64,000 nucleotides of DNA from Dryocola clanedunensis subsp. sulfonylureivorans (GCF_016756775.1 NZ_JAERMU010000002.1:296649-360648); one strand, 5' to 3'. Counted from the stretch's first letter, positions 45,595-58,024 are shown. Program-made: numbers and translations. The notes: a model not told the origin generated them from the letters alone.

Positions 45595-47097
45595 ATGACC
45601 GCGCCACTGCTGATTGCCCGCACCACAGAAACTGAACTTAACCTGCTGCCGAATATGGCCAACCGCCATGGGCTTATCACCGGCGCAACCGGCACGGGTA
45701 AGACCGTTACGCTGCAAAAGCTGGCAGAATCCTTCTCTGAAATCGGCGTGCCGGTATTCATGGCGGACGTAAAAGGCGATCTGACCGGCGTTGCCGAAGA
45801 GGGCGCGGAGTCAGAAAAGCTGCTCGCCAGGCTCAATAAAATTGGTGCTACAGGCTGGTCGCCGCACGGCAACCCGGTGGTGCTGTGGGACATCTTCGGC
45901 GAGAAAGGCCACCCCGTGCGTGCAACGGTGTCGGACCTCGGGCCGCTGTTGCTTTCCCGCCTGCTTAATCTGAACGACGTGCAGTCCGGCGTACTGCAAA
46001 TCATCTTCCGCATCGCGGACGACCAGGGCCTGCTGCTGCTGGACTTCAAAGATCTGCGCGCCGCCACGCAGTACATCGGCGACAACGCGAAATCCTTCCA
46101 GAACCAGTACGGCAACATCAGCAGCGCCTCCGTGGGGGCCATCCAGCGCGGGCTGCTCCAGCTTGAACAGCAGGGGGCGGAATACTTCTTCGGCGAGCCG
46201 ATGCTGGATATTAAAGACTGGATGCGCACCGATGCCAGCGGCAAAGGCATCATTAATATCCTTTCGGCGGAGAAGCTTTACCAGATGCCGAAGCTCTATG
46301 CCGCAAGCCTGCTGTGGATGCTTTCGGAGGTTTACGAACAGCTGCCGGAAGCGGGCGACCAGGACAAACCTAAGCTGGTGTTCTTCTTTGATGAGGCCCA
46401 CCTGCTGTTTAACGATGCCCCACAGGTGCTGCTGGACAAAATCGAGCAGGTTATCCGCCTGATCCGCTCCAAAGGCGTGGGCGTTTACTTCGTTTCCCAG
46501 AACCCATCGGATATCCCGGATACGGTGCTCGGCCAGCTGGGCAACCGCGTGCAGCATGCCCTGCGCGCCTTTACGCCAAAAGATCAGAAGGCCGTTAAAA
46601 CCGCCGCGCAGACCATGCGGGCAAACCCGGCGTTCGACACTGAAAAAGCAATTCAGGAGCTGGGCACCGGCGAAGCGCTGGTCTCCTTCCTCGATGAAAA
46701 AGGCAGCCCGACGATGGTTGAGCGCGCCATGGTTATTGCGCCCTGTTCGCGCATGGGGCCGGTGACGGACGACGAGCGTAACGGCCTGCTGAACCATTCG
46801 CCGCTGTACGGGAAGTACGACGAGACGGTGGACAGGGAGTCGGCCTACGAGCGTCTGCAAAAAGGCGTTCAGGCGGCGGGCGAAAAGCAGGACGCCCCTC
46901 CGGCGAAAGGCGCAGCGGTTGCGGTGGACGACGGCATTCTCGGCGGGCTGAAAGACATTCTGTTCGGCACCACCGGTCCGCGCGGCGGCAAGAAAGACGG
47001 CGTGGTGCAGACCATGGCGAAGAGCGCCGCCCGTCAGGTCACCAACCAGATTATCCGCGGCGTGCTCGGCAGCATTATGGGCGGCCGGAAGCGTTAA
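45595..47097 (+). CDS. yjgR: HerA/DUF853-family ATPase YjgR
   Basis: A 500-residue HerA-like P-loop ATPase of unknown role. Walker A is [18 protein letters not shown] (residues about 30-47), Walker B is [12 protein letters not shown], and a sensor motif is [12 protein letters not shown]. The sequence and length match E. coli YjgR. A basic, glycine-rich tail ([13 protein letters not shown] ... MGGRKR) ends the protein. It is divergent from dhaK with a 134-base promoter gap. Defence or DNA translocation roles are suggested for related HerA proteins but none is shown here. Confidence 0.93.
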   Translation: MTAPLLIARTTETELNLLPNMANRHGLITGATGTGKTVTLQKLAESFSEIGVPVFMADVKGDLTGVAEEGAESEKLLARLNKIGATGWSPHGNPVVLWDIFGEKGHPVRATVSDLGPLLLSRLLNLNDVQSGVLQIIFRIADDQGLLLLDFKDLRAATQYIGDNAKSFQNQYGNISSASVGAIQRGLLQLEQQGAEYFFGEPMLDIKDWMRTDASGKGIINILSAEKLYQMPKLYAASLLWMLSEVYEQLPEAGDQDKPKLVFFFDEAHLLFNDAPQVLLDKIEQVIRLIRSKGVGVYFVSQNPSDIPDTVLGQLGNRVQHALRAFTPKDQKAVKTAAQTMRANPAFDTEKAIQELGTGEALVSFLDEKGSPTMVERAMVIAPCSRMGPVTDDERNGLLNHSPLYGKYDETVDRESAYERLQKGVQAAGEKQDAPPAKGAAVAVDDGILGGLKDILFGTTGPRGGKKDGVVQTMAKSAARQVTNQIIRGVLGSIMGGRKR

Positions 47098-47105
47098 TTT
47101 TTTCC

Positions 47106-47180
47106 AGGGCGGATAGGCCGGTGCCATCCGCCTTTAATGGTAAACACCCCGGCGGATGACGCAGGCTTATCCGCCCTACA
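47106..47180. repeat. BIME downstream of yjgR
   Basis: Two inverted REP-like units: AGGGCGGATAGGCCGGTG..CCATCCGCC and GGCGGATGACGCAGGC..TTATCCGCCCTACA. They lie just after the yjgR stop. Confidence 0.8.
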
Positions 47181-47247
47181 GGTCTGTTCTTTGAATCCCG
47201 TCACAATCGCCGGATCGCTTTTTTCCATTCCCGGCACGTCAGGCTAA

Positions 47248-49317
<2,070 letters not shown>

Positions 49318-49665
49318 TTAAAGACTCCAGAAATATCGCTTCCCGGCTGTCCAGGCCGGGGCGAGCAGAGAGAACCCTTTAAAAAATAGCAACACCCGCC
49401 ACTAAAATTTATATAAATAGAACATAAACCTATATTTAGACAAATCCGCATTATAAATACCTCCCTCCTCGCATTTGATCCTATATTAGCTTTTCGGAAT
49501 ATCGCGAGTTAAGTAGCAACATTTTCAGCAAGTCACGTAGTCATAAACGTTGTGGTCATTGGCGGCCATTACCGGCCAAAGGGAAGCAGTAGAAGCAATA
49601 TGCCATTGCAAAACACTATTGCCAGCAGCCAGAAGTTTGAAAGCACAAACGGTTAAGGAGCAACA
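49318..49665. other. Intergenic region upstream of the adhesin island
   Basis: 348 bases without a gene. A GC-rich hairpin (CCCGGCTGTCCAGGCCGGGG, about 49342-49361) after fadH may be its terminator. The rest is AT-rich and probably contains the promoter of the LuxR-like gene. Confidence 0.5.
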
Positions 49666-50316
49666 ATGAACGGATATGGACTGGTCATGCAACACGGCCC
49701 GCTGGTAGTGACGCATAATCACTATTTAAAAGCTGGGATCGAATCCTTTCTTAACGAGAAGGCAAGGAAGCGTTGTTTGGCCGCAAGCCACAACGCGATA
49801 TTTATTGATGTCGAAAGCCTCAAGTTTGTCTCCGACCCTGGCGTTATCCTGAAATATGCTGTTGACCATCACTGTCCGGTTATTTTTATCTGCTCCAGCG
49901 GTGAGATGTCTATGGTCTTTCGGGGAAAATTTCCTCATCTTGACGCCAGGGATACGCTTCTTGACTGGTGCGAACAGCTCGCCTCGTTACTTTCCGCAGA
50001 TAAACCACTTTATTACCTGAAGGTGTTTAACGACTTTTTATTGCTGCAAAAGCTGGGGCCAGTCCGCCTGATTATTCTGTCATTGATGAACCAGGGGTTC
50101 TCTTTTGATGCGATTGCCCAGGAGCTTTGCCTGCCGCAAAAAAGCCTGTATCGCTATATTAATGGTCTGGTTTCCTATTTTGATGTTAAAAACGCCAGCT
50201 TTTTATTCTCATTGTTAAGGGATAAGTTTCCCTCTCACTATTTTTCTTCTCGTTTCAGACCGCAGCCAGAAAATACATTACCTCTTATCACCGGGAAGCC
50301 AGAGCTACTTGCTTGA
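49666..50316 (+). CDS. LuxR-like regulator of the adhesin locus
   Basis: A 216-residue cytoplasmic protein. The C-terminal third carries a LuxR-type helix-turn-helix (LGPVRLIILSLMNQGFSFDAIAQELCLPQKSLYRYINGL). The N-terminal 130 residues look receiver-like (PLVVTHNHYLKAGIESFL; AIFIDVESLKFVSDPG) but lack the acidic pocket, as in fimbrial regulators such as FimW. Its ribosome binding site TAAGGAGCAACA is the same as that of the next gene. It heads a plus-strand series of regulator, lipoprotein and inverse autotransporter. Control of the adhesin is inferred from position. Confidence 0.75.
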   Translation: MNGYGLVMQHGPLVVTHNHYLKAGIESFLNEKARKRCLAASHNAIFIDVESLKFVSDPGVILKYAVDHHCPVIFICSSGEMSMVFRGKFPHLDARDTLLDWCEQLASLLSADKPLYYLKVFNDFLLLQKLGPVRLIILSLMNQGFSFDAIAQELCLPQKSLYRYINGLVSYFDVKNASFLFSLLRDKFPSHYFSSRFRPQPENTLPLITGKPELLA

Positions 50317-50379
50317 TTCTTAACACAGCCATTTTGCACAACGCCAGGAACGCTATTTTTTGCTAAGGAGCAACACACG

Positions 50380-50823
50380 ATGATGTTACGTACTTCCACC
50401 CTTTTATTACTGGGATCCGTTTTCCTTCTCTCTGCCTGCTCAGCGCCGTCTAAAAAGGCGCCGAGTGCGGCCTCAGCGACCACCGGGTACCAGAGCACCA
50501 ACACGCCAACCGATAAATACATTGCGAAGCGTGTCACGACGCTTGCGGGTTTTACGCTGGCTTCGAGCAATAACGTTTGCGTTGACCATTTTAATTTTCT
50601 TAAAGAAGCGCAATCCAACAACTATCCGAAGTATACCAAAGACTATGGTGATATCGGTAAAGGATATCGTTTCCTGAATATTAATAAAAACATCATGGAT
50701 AAAGACGCGAAAGATGTTTATACCATGATGCTTGAAATGAAACTGGATACCCTCTGCACCAAAGTACAGTATTCCGGATACGCGGTTGTCAAAGATAAAA
50801 TAAAAGAACTCTCTTCTATTTAA
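50380..50823 (+). CDS. Small lipoprotein, paralogue of the 58081-58533 product
   Basis: A 147-residue lipoprotein. The lipobox is LLSACS (about residues 15-20), with Cys19 as lipidation site; Ser and Ala follow, so outer-membrane sorting is expected. The mature domain NNVCVDHFNFLKEAQ...YPKY, then FLNINKNIMDKDAKDVYTM, and LDTLCTKVQYSGY shares about half its residues with the lipoprotein on the far side of the adhesin gene. The two cysteines of the mature domain are conserved in both and may pair. I do not recognise a named family. It is separated from the adhesin by a GC-rich hairpin. Confidence 0.75.
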   Translation: MMLRTSTLLLLGSVFLLSACSAPSKKAPSAASATTGYQSTNTPTDKYIAKRVTTLAGFTLASSNNVCVDHFNFLKEAQSNNYPKYTKDYGDIGKGYRFLNINKNIMDKDAKDVYTMMLEMKLDTLCTKVQYSGYAVVKDKIKELSSI

Positions 50824-50849
50824 ATTCACTGCCTTTTTTATATTGCAGA

Positions 50850-50870
50850 ACCCCGCTGCCGCGGCGGGGA
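50850..50870 (+). terminator. Hairpin between lipoprotein and adhesin genes
   Basis: CCCCGC and GCGGGG pair around a 7-base loop, followed by ATTTT. The U-tract is weak, so it may attenuate rather than end transcription into the adhesin. Confidence 0.5.
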
Positions 50871-50906
50871 TTTTCCTACACCCTTAATAAATCACTGGTA
50901 ACCACT

Positions 50907-53900
50907 ATGATTTCGATGACCTCTCCTGTCGGGATGAAAATAACCTCCTGGAGCCTTATTTTTATTCAGATAGTTTCTCCTTTGTTATATTCGATAAATG
51001 CCATCGCCGACACCCGGCAATTAAATCATATCGAAGAGACAATTATCGGCCTGGAGTCGGTGGTCGAAGGTAGTGACAAAATATACAGTGAGCTCCCTGC
51101 CCCCTCGGCTAAAGCCAGCACGCCCCAGGCTGCCACTGCCGTTCCCTGGACAGAACAGGGTCTGGCTACGCCTTTTGCACCTCTATCTGGCTCTACCCCA
51201 GCCGGTCAAACCAGCTCAGGGTTACCTTCGCTTGGCAGTGAGCGTTCAGCTACAGCTCAACCGGAAACAGATTCACAATCCGGCATCGCATCGGGCGTGA
51301 TGCAGGCAGGTCGAATCCTCTCGGATAAACATGCCGCTGATGCCTCACTTAACTACTTTAAAAGCCTGGGTGAAGGCTTAATCAATCAGGAAATTAACGA
51401 CTGGCTGAACCAGAAAGGGACAGCCAGAATTTCTATTGATTCAGATGCCAAAATCGCGGGCGATCTGCTGTATCCGCTGGCCGAAAGTTCAGATTCTCTG
51501 GTTTTCACTCAGCTGGGTATGAGAGCTAAGGATGACCGTAATACGCTGAATGTTGGGGTCGGTTACCGCCAGTATCTGGACGCATGGATGTACGGCGTTA
51601 ATACCTTTTATGACTATGACTACAGCGGTAATAACGCCCGGCTTGGCATCGGCACTGAGCTGTGGGGAAATTATCTGCGTCTCTCGGCCAACGGCTATTT
51701 CGGCCTGACAGACTGGCACCAGTCCGATCTGTCAGATATGCGGGACTATGATGAGCGCCCGGCCTCGGGCTTTGATATTCGTGCTAATGCATGGCTGCCC
51801 GCTTACCCTCAGATTGGCGGTAGCCTGAAGTACGAAAAGTACTTTGGCAAAGGCGTGGACTTGAGCGGCGACGGTTCGCCAGACGATCTTGAAGATAATG
51901 CGCAAGCTGTCACCGTCGGCCTCAACTACTCGCCAATCCCACTGGTCACGTTGAAAGCCGAACAGTCATTTGGGGATACCAACGAAACCAATGCTGGTGT
52001 GAATTTTACGTATCGCCTGGGTGTACCATGGCACCAGCAGATCAGCCCCGACTCGGTGGATATGATGCATAGCCTGATGGGCAGCATGCAGGATCTGGTC
52101 GATCGTAATTACGATATCGTGATGCAGTACCGCAAGCAGGAGCTGCTGCGCATCTCTCTGCCGCCGCAGGTTAACGGGCGGGCGGCTGAAACGATCGCCT
52201 TGCCTCTGACGGTTCAGAAGGCAAAGTACGGACTCAAAGAGGTGGACTGGACGGCAGATGCCAGTTTTTATTCCCACGGAGGCACGCTGCGCAAAGTCTC
52301 GCTGACGCAGGCAGAGGTGGTGCTGCCGGCCTTCGCTTATAACCTCCCTGTCTCACCCACGCAGCAATATGTTATCAAGGCAGTGGGCGCAGACCAGTAC
52401 GGCAATAAATCCAACGTCGCCACCACCACGATCAACCTTGCGCCTTCAAAAAATATTGTCAGCGCGTTAACGGTTACGCCTTCCGGGAGCGTACCGGCAA
52501 ACAACTCAGATTACTTTACCGCCACGGCAGTCGTGCGCGATGAAAACAATCGCCCTCTGGTGGCTCAGCCAATCACCTTCAGCCTAGAGAATTTAAAGGG
52601 CAACGATGGCTATTCCGCAGCGACGTTATTTGTTGCTGGCCGCACTGGCAATACCACGCTCACGGTGAATACCGATAACGCGGGCAACGCGACGGTGAAT
52701 ATCCGCAGCAAGCTGGCGAAGCAGGGCACGCTGCGCGCTACGATGAATAACGGTAACTTCAAATCGGCACCGCTTTCGTTTGTTGCTGATACTGCCACCG
52801 CTCGCGTTGACGCACTGGAGATCCTTGCCAACAAAGCCCTCGCGGATGGTCACAGTAGTAATAAACTTCAGGTAACCGTAAAAGATCTCAATGGCAACCC
52901 GCTGAGCGGTGCTCGCGTTGAGTTAAGCGCCAGCAACAATGCCACGCTGGTGAATGGCGATAGCGTCACCACAAACAGCAGCGGCCAGGCGGAGATTCAG
53001 GTGACCAGTAATCTCGTCGGTGAGAGCATCATCACCGCCCGAATCAATGGCACATCCAAATCCCAGACCGTCATATTCACTGCGGATAAAACCTCTGCGG
53101 CTATCGCCGAGGGCAATCTGACGTCGACGCAGGATGCCGTGGCCAATGGCAAGGCGACAAATATCGTCACTGCAATCGTCACCGATCCGCGCGGTAACCC
53201 GGTGGCGGATGTGAACGTTATCTTCACCATCAGCCCCGGTGCATCGCTCAAGACACTTAACGTGACGACCGGCAGCGACGGTATCGCCAAAGCAAGCGTA
53301 ACCAGCCTGAATGCCGCAACCTTTACGGTAAAAGCTCGCATTAAGGAGTCGGGGAACAGCGCGCAAACGACCAGCCGCTTTATTGCCGATGCTTCAACCG
53401 CCACCCTTCTCGACGGCAATCTGGTCATTAACCCGAATGGCGCGTTGTCGAACGGTATAGCGACAGACGGCGTTGAAGCGACAGTCACCGACGCCAACGG
53501 CAACCTGCTCTCCGGCTTCAACGTCTCTTTCAGCGTGGCGAATGGCGCAACGCTGCGGGACACGGCGGTCTCTACAGGAGACGACGGTAAAGCAAGAACG
53601 ACGCTCAGCAGTACCAGGGCCGGGAGCTACGCCCTCCAGGCGACGGTGAACGGGCATTCTGTTAGCAAAACGGCGACGTTTATCGCTGATAGCGGTACGG
53701 CAGGAATTGCCAGCGGCGATCTGCGGGTCACGGCGGATAACGCAAAAGCCGACGGTAAGGCCACCAACGCGGTAGAGGCAAAAGTGACTGATGCGACCGG
53801 CAACCCGGTGTCGGGTGTTGCCGTGAGCTTTACCGCTAACAACAGCGTTAACGTTGCGGTCGCTTCTGCAATAACTAACGATCAGGGGATAGCCTCCACA

Positions 53901-56900
53901 ACGCTGAGCAGCACCCTGTCGGGAGTGGCACAGGTGACGGCCACCGTGAAGGGGGCCAGCCAGAGCGTTAACGTGACCTTTATGGCAGACAGCGCGACCG
54001 CCACGCTGAGCAATCTGACGGTCACCGCCGATAACGCTATCGCCAACGGTACCGCCACCAATGCGCTCAAAGCCGTGGTAACAGATGCCAGCGGTAATCC
54101 CGTATCAGGCATTACGGTGACCTTCCGTGCAACCAACGGTGGCCGCATGACGCAGGCGTCAGTAGTCACAACGACTGAGGGTGTCGCCATCACTACGCTC
54201 ACCAATACCGTCGCCGGGGAAACCAGCGTTACCGCCACGGCGAATGACTCCAGCCGCAGCGTCACCACGACATTTATCCCGGACGGTAACTCCGCCACGC
54301 TGACTGCCGCCAATCTGACGGTAACGATGAATAACGCCTTAGCCGACGGCACGGCGAAGAATGGCGTGCAGGCGAAGGTGACTGATGCCTATGGCAACCT
54401 CGTGCCGGGGGTAACGGTGAGCTTCAGCGCCGACAATGGCGCAACGGTGATATACAGCGAAGCCATCACCAACGCACAAGGCGTCGCCAGCACAGGACTG
54501 ACATCCACCGTAGCGGGGGTAGCAAGGGTGACAGCGGTAGTGAACGGTGAGAGCCAGCGCGTCGATACCACCTTTGTTGCTGATGGCTCAACGGCAACCA
54601 TCACCGCCAACAATTTGACCGTGCTCTCTGACAACGCTAAAGCCGATGGCCAGGCAACCAATCAGGTTCAGGCGAAAGTCACTGATTCTCAGGGCAACCT
54701 GATTGCAGGGGCGACGGTGAACTTTACCGCCAGCAATGGCGCGAGTATCACAACAGCCTCGGTGGTGACGGACGCGCAGGGGCTTGCCAGCACCACGCTG
54801 ACTAATATCCACGCCGGAATAACAAAAGTGACCGCTGCGGTTAATGACACCAGCCGGAGCGTGGACACAACGTTTATGGCCGATGGAGGAACGGCAACCA
54901 TCATCGACGGTAACCTGACGGTGACGGCGAACAATGCCAAAGCTAACGGTACCGCGACCAATGCTGTGCAGGCAATCATCACCGATGAACAGGGTAACCT
55001 GGTGCCTGGCGTAACGGTGAGCTTCAGCGCAACTAACGGTGCGCAGCTCAGCACCGCAACAGTCATCACCGATGAACACGGCCTTGCCAGCACAACGTTG
55101 ACTAACGTGACTGCCGGCGTGACGGTCGTGAGCGCCGCGGTGAACGGCAACCGACAGAGTGTGAATACCACTTTTATCGCCGACAACAGCACCGCCCGGA
55201 TCATCAGCGGCAACCTGAAAGTAACGGTGGATAATGCGGTAGCTGACGATGTCTCCACCAACGAAGTGCAGGCTACGGTGACGGATGCCAGCGGCAACGT
55301 CGTACCTGACGCGGTGGTGACTTTCGCCGTCGATAATGATGCAACGTTGATCGCTGCATCCGTCACCACCAATGCCCAGGGCATCGCGACCGCCACACTG
55401 AAAAATACGCATGCAGGGGTAACAAAAGTGACGGCGACCGTTAACGGCAGCAGTCAGACCGTGAACACGTCATTTGTGGCCGACGAAAGCACCGCTCGTA
55501 TCCTCAGCGGCGATATGACGGTGACAGAAGATAACGCCAAAGCCAACGGCACGGCGACAAATGCGGTGCAGGTGAAAGTGACCGATGCCAACGGTAACGT
55601 CGTGCCTCGTGCTACCGTGAGCTTCACCGTCACTAACGGCGCAAGGTTGACTGCCGCCTCAGCCATCACTAATGCCCAGGGGGTCATTGTCACCACGCTG
55701 TCCAGTACGCAGGCTGGTGTGGCGAGCGTGACAGCCACGGTCAACGACAGCGCTCAAAGTGTGCAGACAACCTTCGTGGCCGACAAAAGCACCGCGCGGA
55801 TCGCCAGCGGGAACCTGGTGGTGACGGCGAATAATGCGAAGGCTGACGGAACGGCAACTAATGCCGTCCAGGTAACGGTCACCGATGCCAGTGGCAATAT
55901 CGAGCCCGACATCGCGGTCAACTTTACCGTCGATAACGGCGCAACGCTGGCAGCCGCTTCTGCGGTTACCAACGCCGAAGGGATCATCACCACCACGCTG
56001 AATAATATCCACGCCGGAGTGACAAAAGTGACTGCGTCCGTCAACGGCAGCAGCCAGACCGTGAACACGATTTTTGTGGCGGACGAAAACACAGCCCGCA
56101 TCATTGACGGCAACCTGACGGTGACGGTGGATAACGCGAAGGCTGACGGGACAGCAACAAACGCGGTGCAGGTCAAAGTTACCGATGCCAGCGGCAATAT
56201 CGTGCCAGCCGTCGAGGTCACTTTTGCCGCCGATAACGGGGCATCGCTCACTGCCGCAGTCATCACCAACGCCCAGGGGATCGCCACCAACACGCTGACG
56301 AATATTCACTCAGGGGTGACGAAAGTGACGGCGTCCATCAACGGCAGCAGCCAGACTGTGGATACCCACTTTATGGCCGACAAGGGCACCGCCCGTATCA
56401 TCAACGGCGATCTGACCGTGACGGTGGACAACGCGAAAGCTAACGGAACGGCGACGAATACCGTTGAGGCAAAAGTCACCGATGCCAGCGGCAATATCGT
56501 GCCTGACGTCACGGTGAGCTTCGTCGTCGACAACGGCGCAACCCTGGTTGCCGCATCGGCAGTGACCAACGCCAGAGGCGTCGCCACCACGACATTGAAG
56601 AGCATCCATGCCGGTGTAGCGAAAGTGACGGCCACGGTTAACGGCAGCAATCAAAGTGTGAATACCACCTTCGTCGCCGACAAAGATACCGCCCGCATTA
56701 TCAACGGTAACCTGACGGTGACGGTGGATAATGCCAAAGCTGATGGAACGTCAACCAACACCGTTCAGGCAAAAGTGACCGATGCCAGCGGCAACCTGGT
56801 GCCAGCCATTGCGGTAACCTTCACCGCCGATAACGGTGCAATTATCGGTCATGGTTCGGTCACGACGGACGCTCAGGGAGTTGCCACCGTTACGCTGACC

Positions 56901-58007
56901 AATACCCTCGCCGGGGTGACAAACGTAACGGCCAGCGTGAATGGCACAAGCCAGAGCGTAGGGACGATGTTCATCGCAGATGCGATGACGGCAAACGTCG
57001 TTCAGGTGACATTAAACGACACGGTAGTGGAGAAGAAAGCCAACGGGATGGAGTACTTTACCTTCACAGCGCTGGTCAAAGATGCCAATAACAACGTCGT
57101 ACCCGGCGCAACGGTTAACTGGGCCGAGGACAAAGGTTCGCTGGCGGTACTGCAAGCCACAAGCAGCGTGACCGACGCCAACGGCATGACGACAATGCGC
57201 TTAACCGGTACGACAAGAGAAGCGCTGGATATCCAGGTTTCTGCCAGCGTAGCGGGCGGCAACGTCATGAACGCTGATAAAAAAGTGTCTTTCAAGGAAG
57301 CTGTGGTGCAATTACAGGGCGAGATCAGAAATGGTGTGAGTGACGATCCGCTGCCCGGCGTTAGCGTTCAGCTGTTCGCGTCAGCCCAGGCCACGACACC
57401 GCTCTATCAGACGACCAGTGGGAGTGACGGTACTTACTCTATTGCTAATGTTCCGCAGGGGATTTACTACATAAGAGCATCCCTTACCGGTTTCATTACC
57501 CTTGATCAGTCTCTGGATCTCAGCGAAGTAACAACGTTGCAAAAGAATATTGTGTTGTCCCCAAGCTTAAACGGTAAGGCTGCCCGCATCATATTAACCT
57601 GGGATGCGGAACCCAAAGACCTGGACGCTTATCTGAGGGTGCCATCGGCAGATAACCCTAAGTCTCTGATCACTGTTTCTGGCGTAAACAAAGCCCCTGC
57701 AGGAGCAGACGCAACCCTGGACAAAGATGACAGAAACGGTTACGGCCCGGAGACAATCACGATCTCTGATTTCCACCCGGGAGGCGTCTATTGCTACTCC
57801 GTTACCCGATACTCGAGCACGCCTAAGGTTTATACCGGTGCTATGGTGCAGCTTTATCTCTCTGACGGAACAAGCAGGACATTCAGAATAGAGGACACCA
57901 CCCCACCAGGGGCAAATGCCGCAGCCTGGACGGTGTTCAGAATAGATACCCGCGCAGAACAGTTCATTGTGACACCGGATAACAGAATAGGTAATTACTG
58001 CGATTAA
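50907..58007 (+). CDS. Giant inverse autotransporter (intimin/invasin-type adhesin) with about 16 Ig-like repeats
   Basis: A 2366-residue outer-membrane adhesin. A signal segment (about 1-35) is followed by a Pro/Ser/Thr-rich linker without LysM, then the inverse-autotransporter 12-stranded barrel (about 145-400: GDLLYPLAESSDSLVFTQLG; YGVNTFYDYDYSGNNARLGIG; GVNFTYRLGVPW). An invasin-type adaptor (about 405-510) and about 16 Ig-like (Big_1) repeats of roughly 100 residues each (about 515-2130) follow. The tip has a carboxypeptidase-regulatory-like domain (about 2135-2215) and a final DUF2135/YfaP-like domain (ILTWDAEPKDLDAYLRVPS ... GVYCYSVTRY ... NYCD). The only cysteines I see are the two in that last domain, so a tip disulfide is likely. 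Flanking lipoproteins and regulators make a closed locus. Confidence 0.93.
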   Translation: MISMTSPVGMKITSWSLIFIQIVSPLLYSINAIADTRQLNHIEETIIGLESVVEGSDKIYSELPAPSAKASTPQAATAVPWTEQGLATPFAPLSGSTPAGQTSSGLPSLGSERSATAQPETDSQSGIASGVMQAGRILSDKHAADASLNYFKSLGEGLINQEINDWLNQKGTARISIDSDAKIAGDLLYPLAESSDSLVFTQLGMRAKDDRNTLNVGVGYRQYLDAWMYGVNTFYDYDYSGNNARLGIGTELWGNYLRLSANGYFGLTDWHQSDLSDMRDYDERPASGFDIRANAWLPAYPQIGGSLKYEKYFGKGVDLSGDGSPDDLEDNAQAVTVGLNYSPIPLVTLKAEQSFGDTNETNAGVNFTYRLGVPWHQQISPDSVDMMHSLMGSMQDLVDRNYDIVMQYRKQELLRISLPPQVNGRAAETIALPLTVQKAKYGLKEVDWTADASFYSHGGTLRKVSLTQAEVVLPAFAYNLPVSPTQQYVIKAVGADQYGNKSNVATTTINLAPSKNIVSALTVTPSGSVPANNSDYFTATAVVRDENNRPLVAQPITFSLENLKGNDGYSAATLFVAGRTGNTTLTVNTDNAGNATVNIRSKLAKQGTLRATMNNGNFKSAPLSFVADTATARVDALEILANKALADGHSSNKLQVTVKDLNGNPLSGARVELSASNNATLVNGDSVTTNSSGQAEIQVTSNLVGESIITARINGTSKSQTVIFTADKTSAAIAEGNLTSTQDAVANGKATNIVTAIVTDPRGNPVADVNVIFTISPGASLKTLNVTTGSDGIAKASVTSLNAATFTVKARIKESGNSAQTTSRFIADASTATLLDGNLVINPNGALSNGIATDGVEATVTDANGNLLSGFNVSFSVANGATLRDTAVSTGDDGKARTTLSSTRAGSYALQATVNGHSVSKTATFIADSGTAGIASGDLRVTADNAKADGKATNAVEAKVTDATGNPVSGVAVSFTANNSVNVAVASAITNDQGIASTTLSSTLSGVAQVTATVKGASQSVNVTFMADSATATLSNLTVTADNAIANGTATNALKAVVTDASGNPVSGITVTFRATNGGRMTQASVVTTTEGVAITTLTNTVAGETSVTATANDSSRSVTTTFIPDGNSATLTAANLTVTMNNALADGTAKNGVQAKVTDAYGNLVPGVTVSFSADNGATVIYSEAITNAQGVASTGLTSTVAGVARVTAVVNGESQRVDTTFVADGSTATITANNLTVLSDNAKADGQATNQVQAKVTDSQGNLIAGATVNFTASNGASITTASVVTDAQGLASTTLTNIHAGITKVTAAVNDTSRSVDTTFMADGGTATIIDGNLTVTANNAKANGTATNAVQAIITDEQGNLVPGVTVSFSATNGAQLSTATVITDEHGLASTTLTNVTAGVTVVSAAVNGNRQSVNTTFIADNSTARIISGNLKVTVDNAVADDVSTNEVQATVTDASGNVVPDAVVTFAVDNDATLIAASVTTNAQGIATATLKNTHAGVTKVTATVNGSSQTVNTSFVADESTARILSGDMTVTEDNAKANGTATNAVQVKVTDANGNVVPRATVSFTVTNGARLTAASAITNAQGVIVTTLSSTQAGVASVTATVNDSAQSVQTTFVADKSTARIASGNLVVTANNAKADGTATNAVQVTVTDASGNIEPDIAVNFTVDNGATLAAASAVTNAEGIITTTLNNIHAGVTKVTASVNGSSQTVNTIFVADENTARIIDGNLTVTVDNAKADGTATNAVQVKVTDASGNIVPAVEVTFAADNGASLTAAVITNAQGIATNTLTNIHSGVTKVTASINGSSQTVDTHFMADKGTARIINGDLTVTVDNAKANGTATNTVEAKVTDASGNIVPDVTVSFVVDNGATLVAASAVTNARGVATTTLKSIHAGVAKVTATVNGSNQSVNTTFVADKDTARIINGNLTVTVDNAKADGTSTNTVQAKVTDASGNLVPAIAVTFTADNGAIIGHGSVTTDAQGVATVTLTNTLAGVTNVTASVNGTSQSVGTMFIADAMTANVVQVTLNDTVVEKKANGMEYFTFTALVKDANNNVVPGATVNWAEDKGSLAVLQATSSVTDANGMTTMRLTGTTREALDIQVSASVAGGNVMNADKKVSFKEAVVQLQGEIRNGVSDDPLPGVSVQLFASAQATTPLYQTTSGSDGTYSIANVPQGIYYIRASLTGFITLDQSLDLSEVTTLQKNIVLSPSLNGKAARIILTWDAEPKDLDAYLRVPSADNPKSLITVSGVNKAPAGADATLDKDDRNGYGPETITISDFHPGGVYCYSVTRYSSTPKVYTGAMVQLYLSDGTSRTFRIEDTTPPGANAAAWTVFRIDTRAEQFIVTPDNRIGNYCD
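53690..56990 (+). repeat. Tandem ~297-300-bp repeats encoding Ig-like domains
   Basis: Eleven consecutive units of about 100 codons each share DNA segments such as GACGGTGACGGTGGATAA, AAAGTGACCGATGCCAGCGG and CCGTGAACACG. Units 9-15 are most alike, consistent with recent duplication or gene conversion. The repeat number is likely to vary between strains, and assemblies of this stretch may be collapsed. Confidence 0.85.
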
Positions 58008-58024
58008 ATCAGAAGCTAAGTAAC

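Noticed and set aside
45811..47127. 438-codon minus-strand frame opposite yjgR
   Set aside because: Antisense shadow; composition lacks protein-like features and yjgR is intact.
54588..55412. Minus-strand frames opposite the adhesin repeats
   Set aside because: They recur with the same period as the Ig-like repeats and are only the complement of repetitive coding DNA.
53690..56990. Regular spacing suggesting a CRISPR-like array
   Set aside because: Period is about 300 bases, continuous coding, and there are no 25-40-base direct repeats separated by unique spacers.
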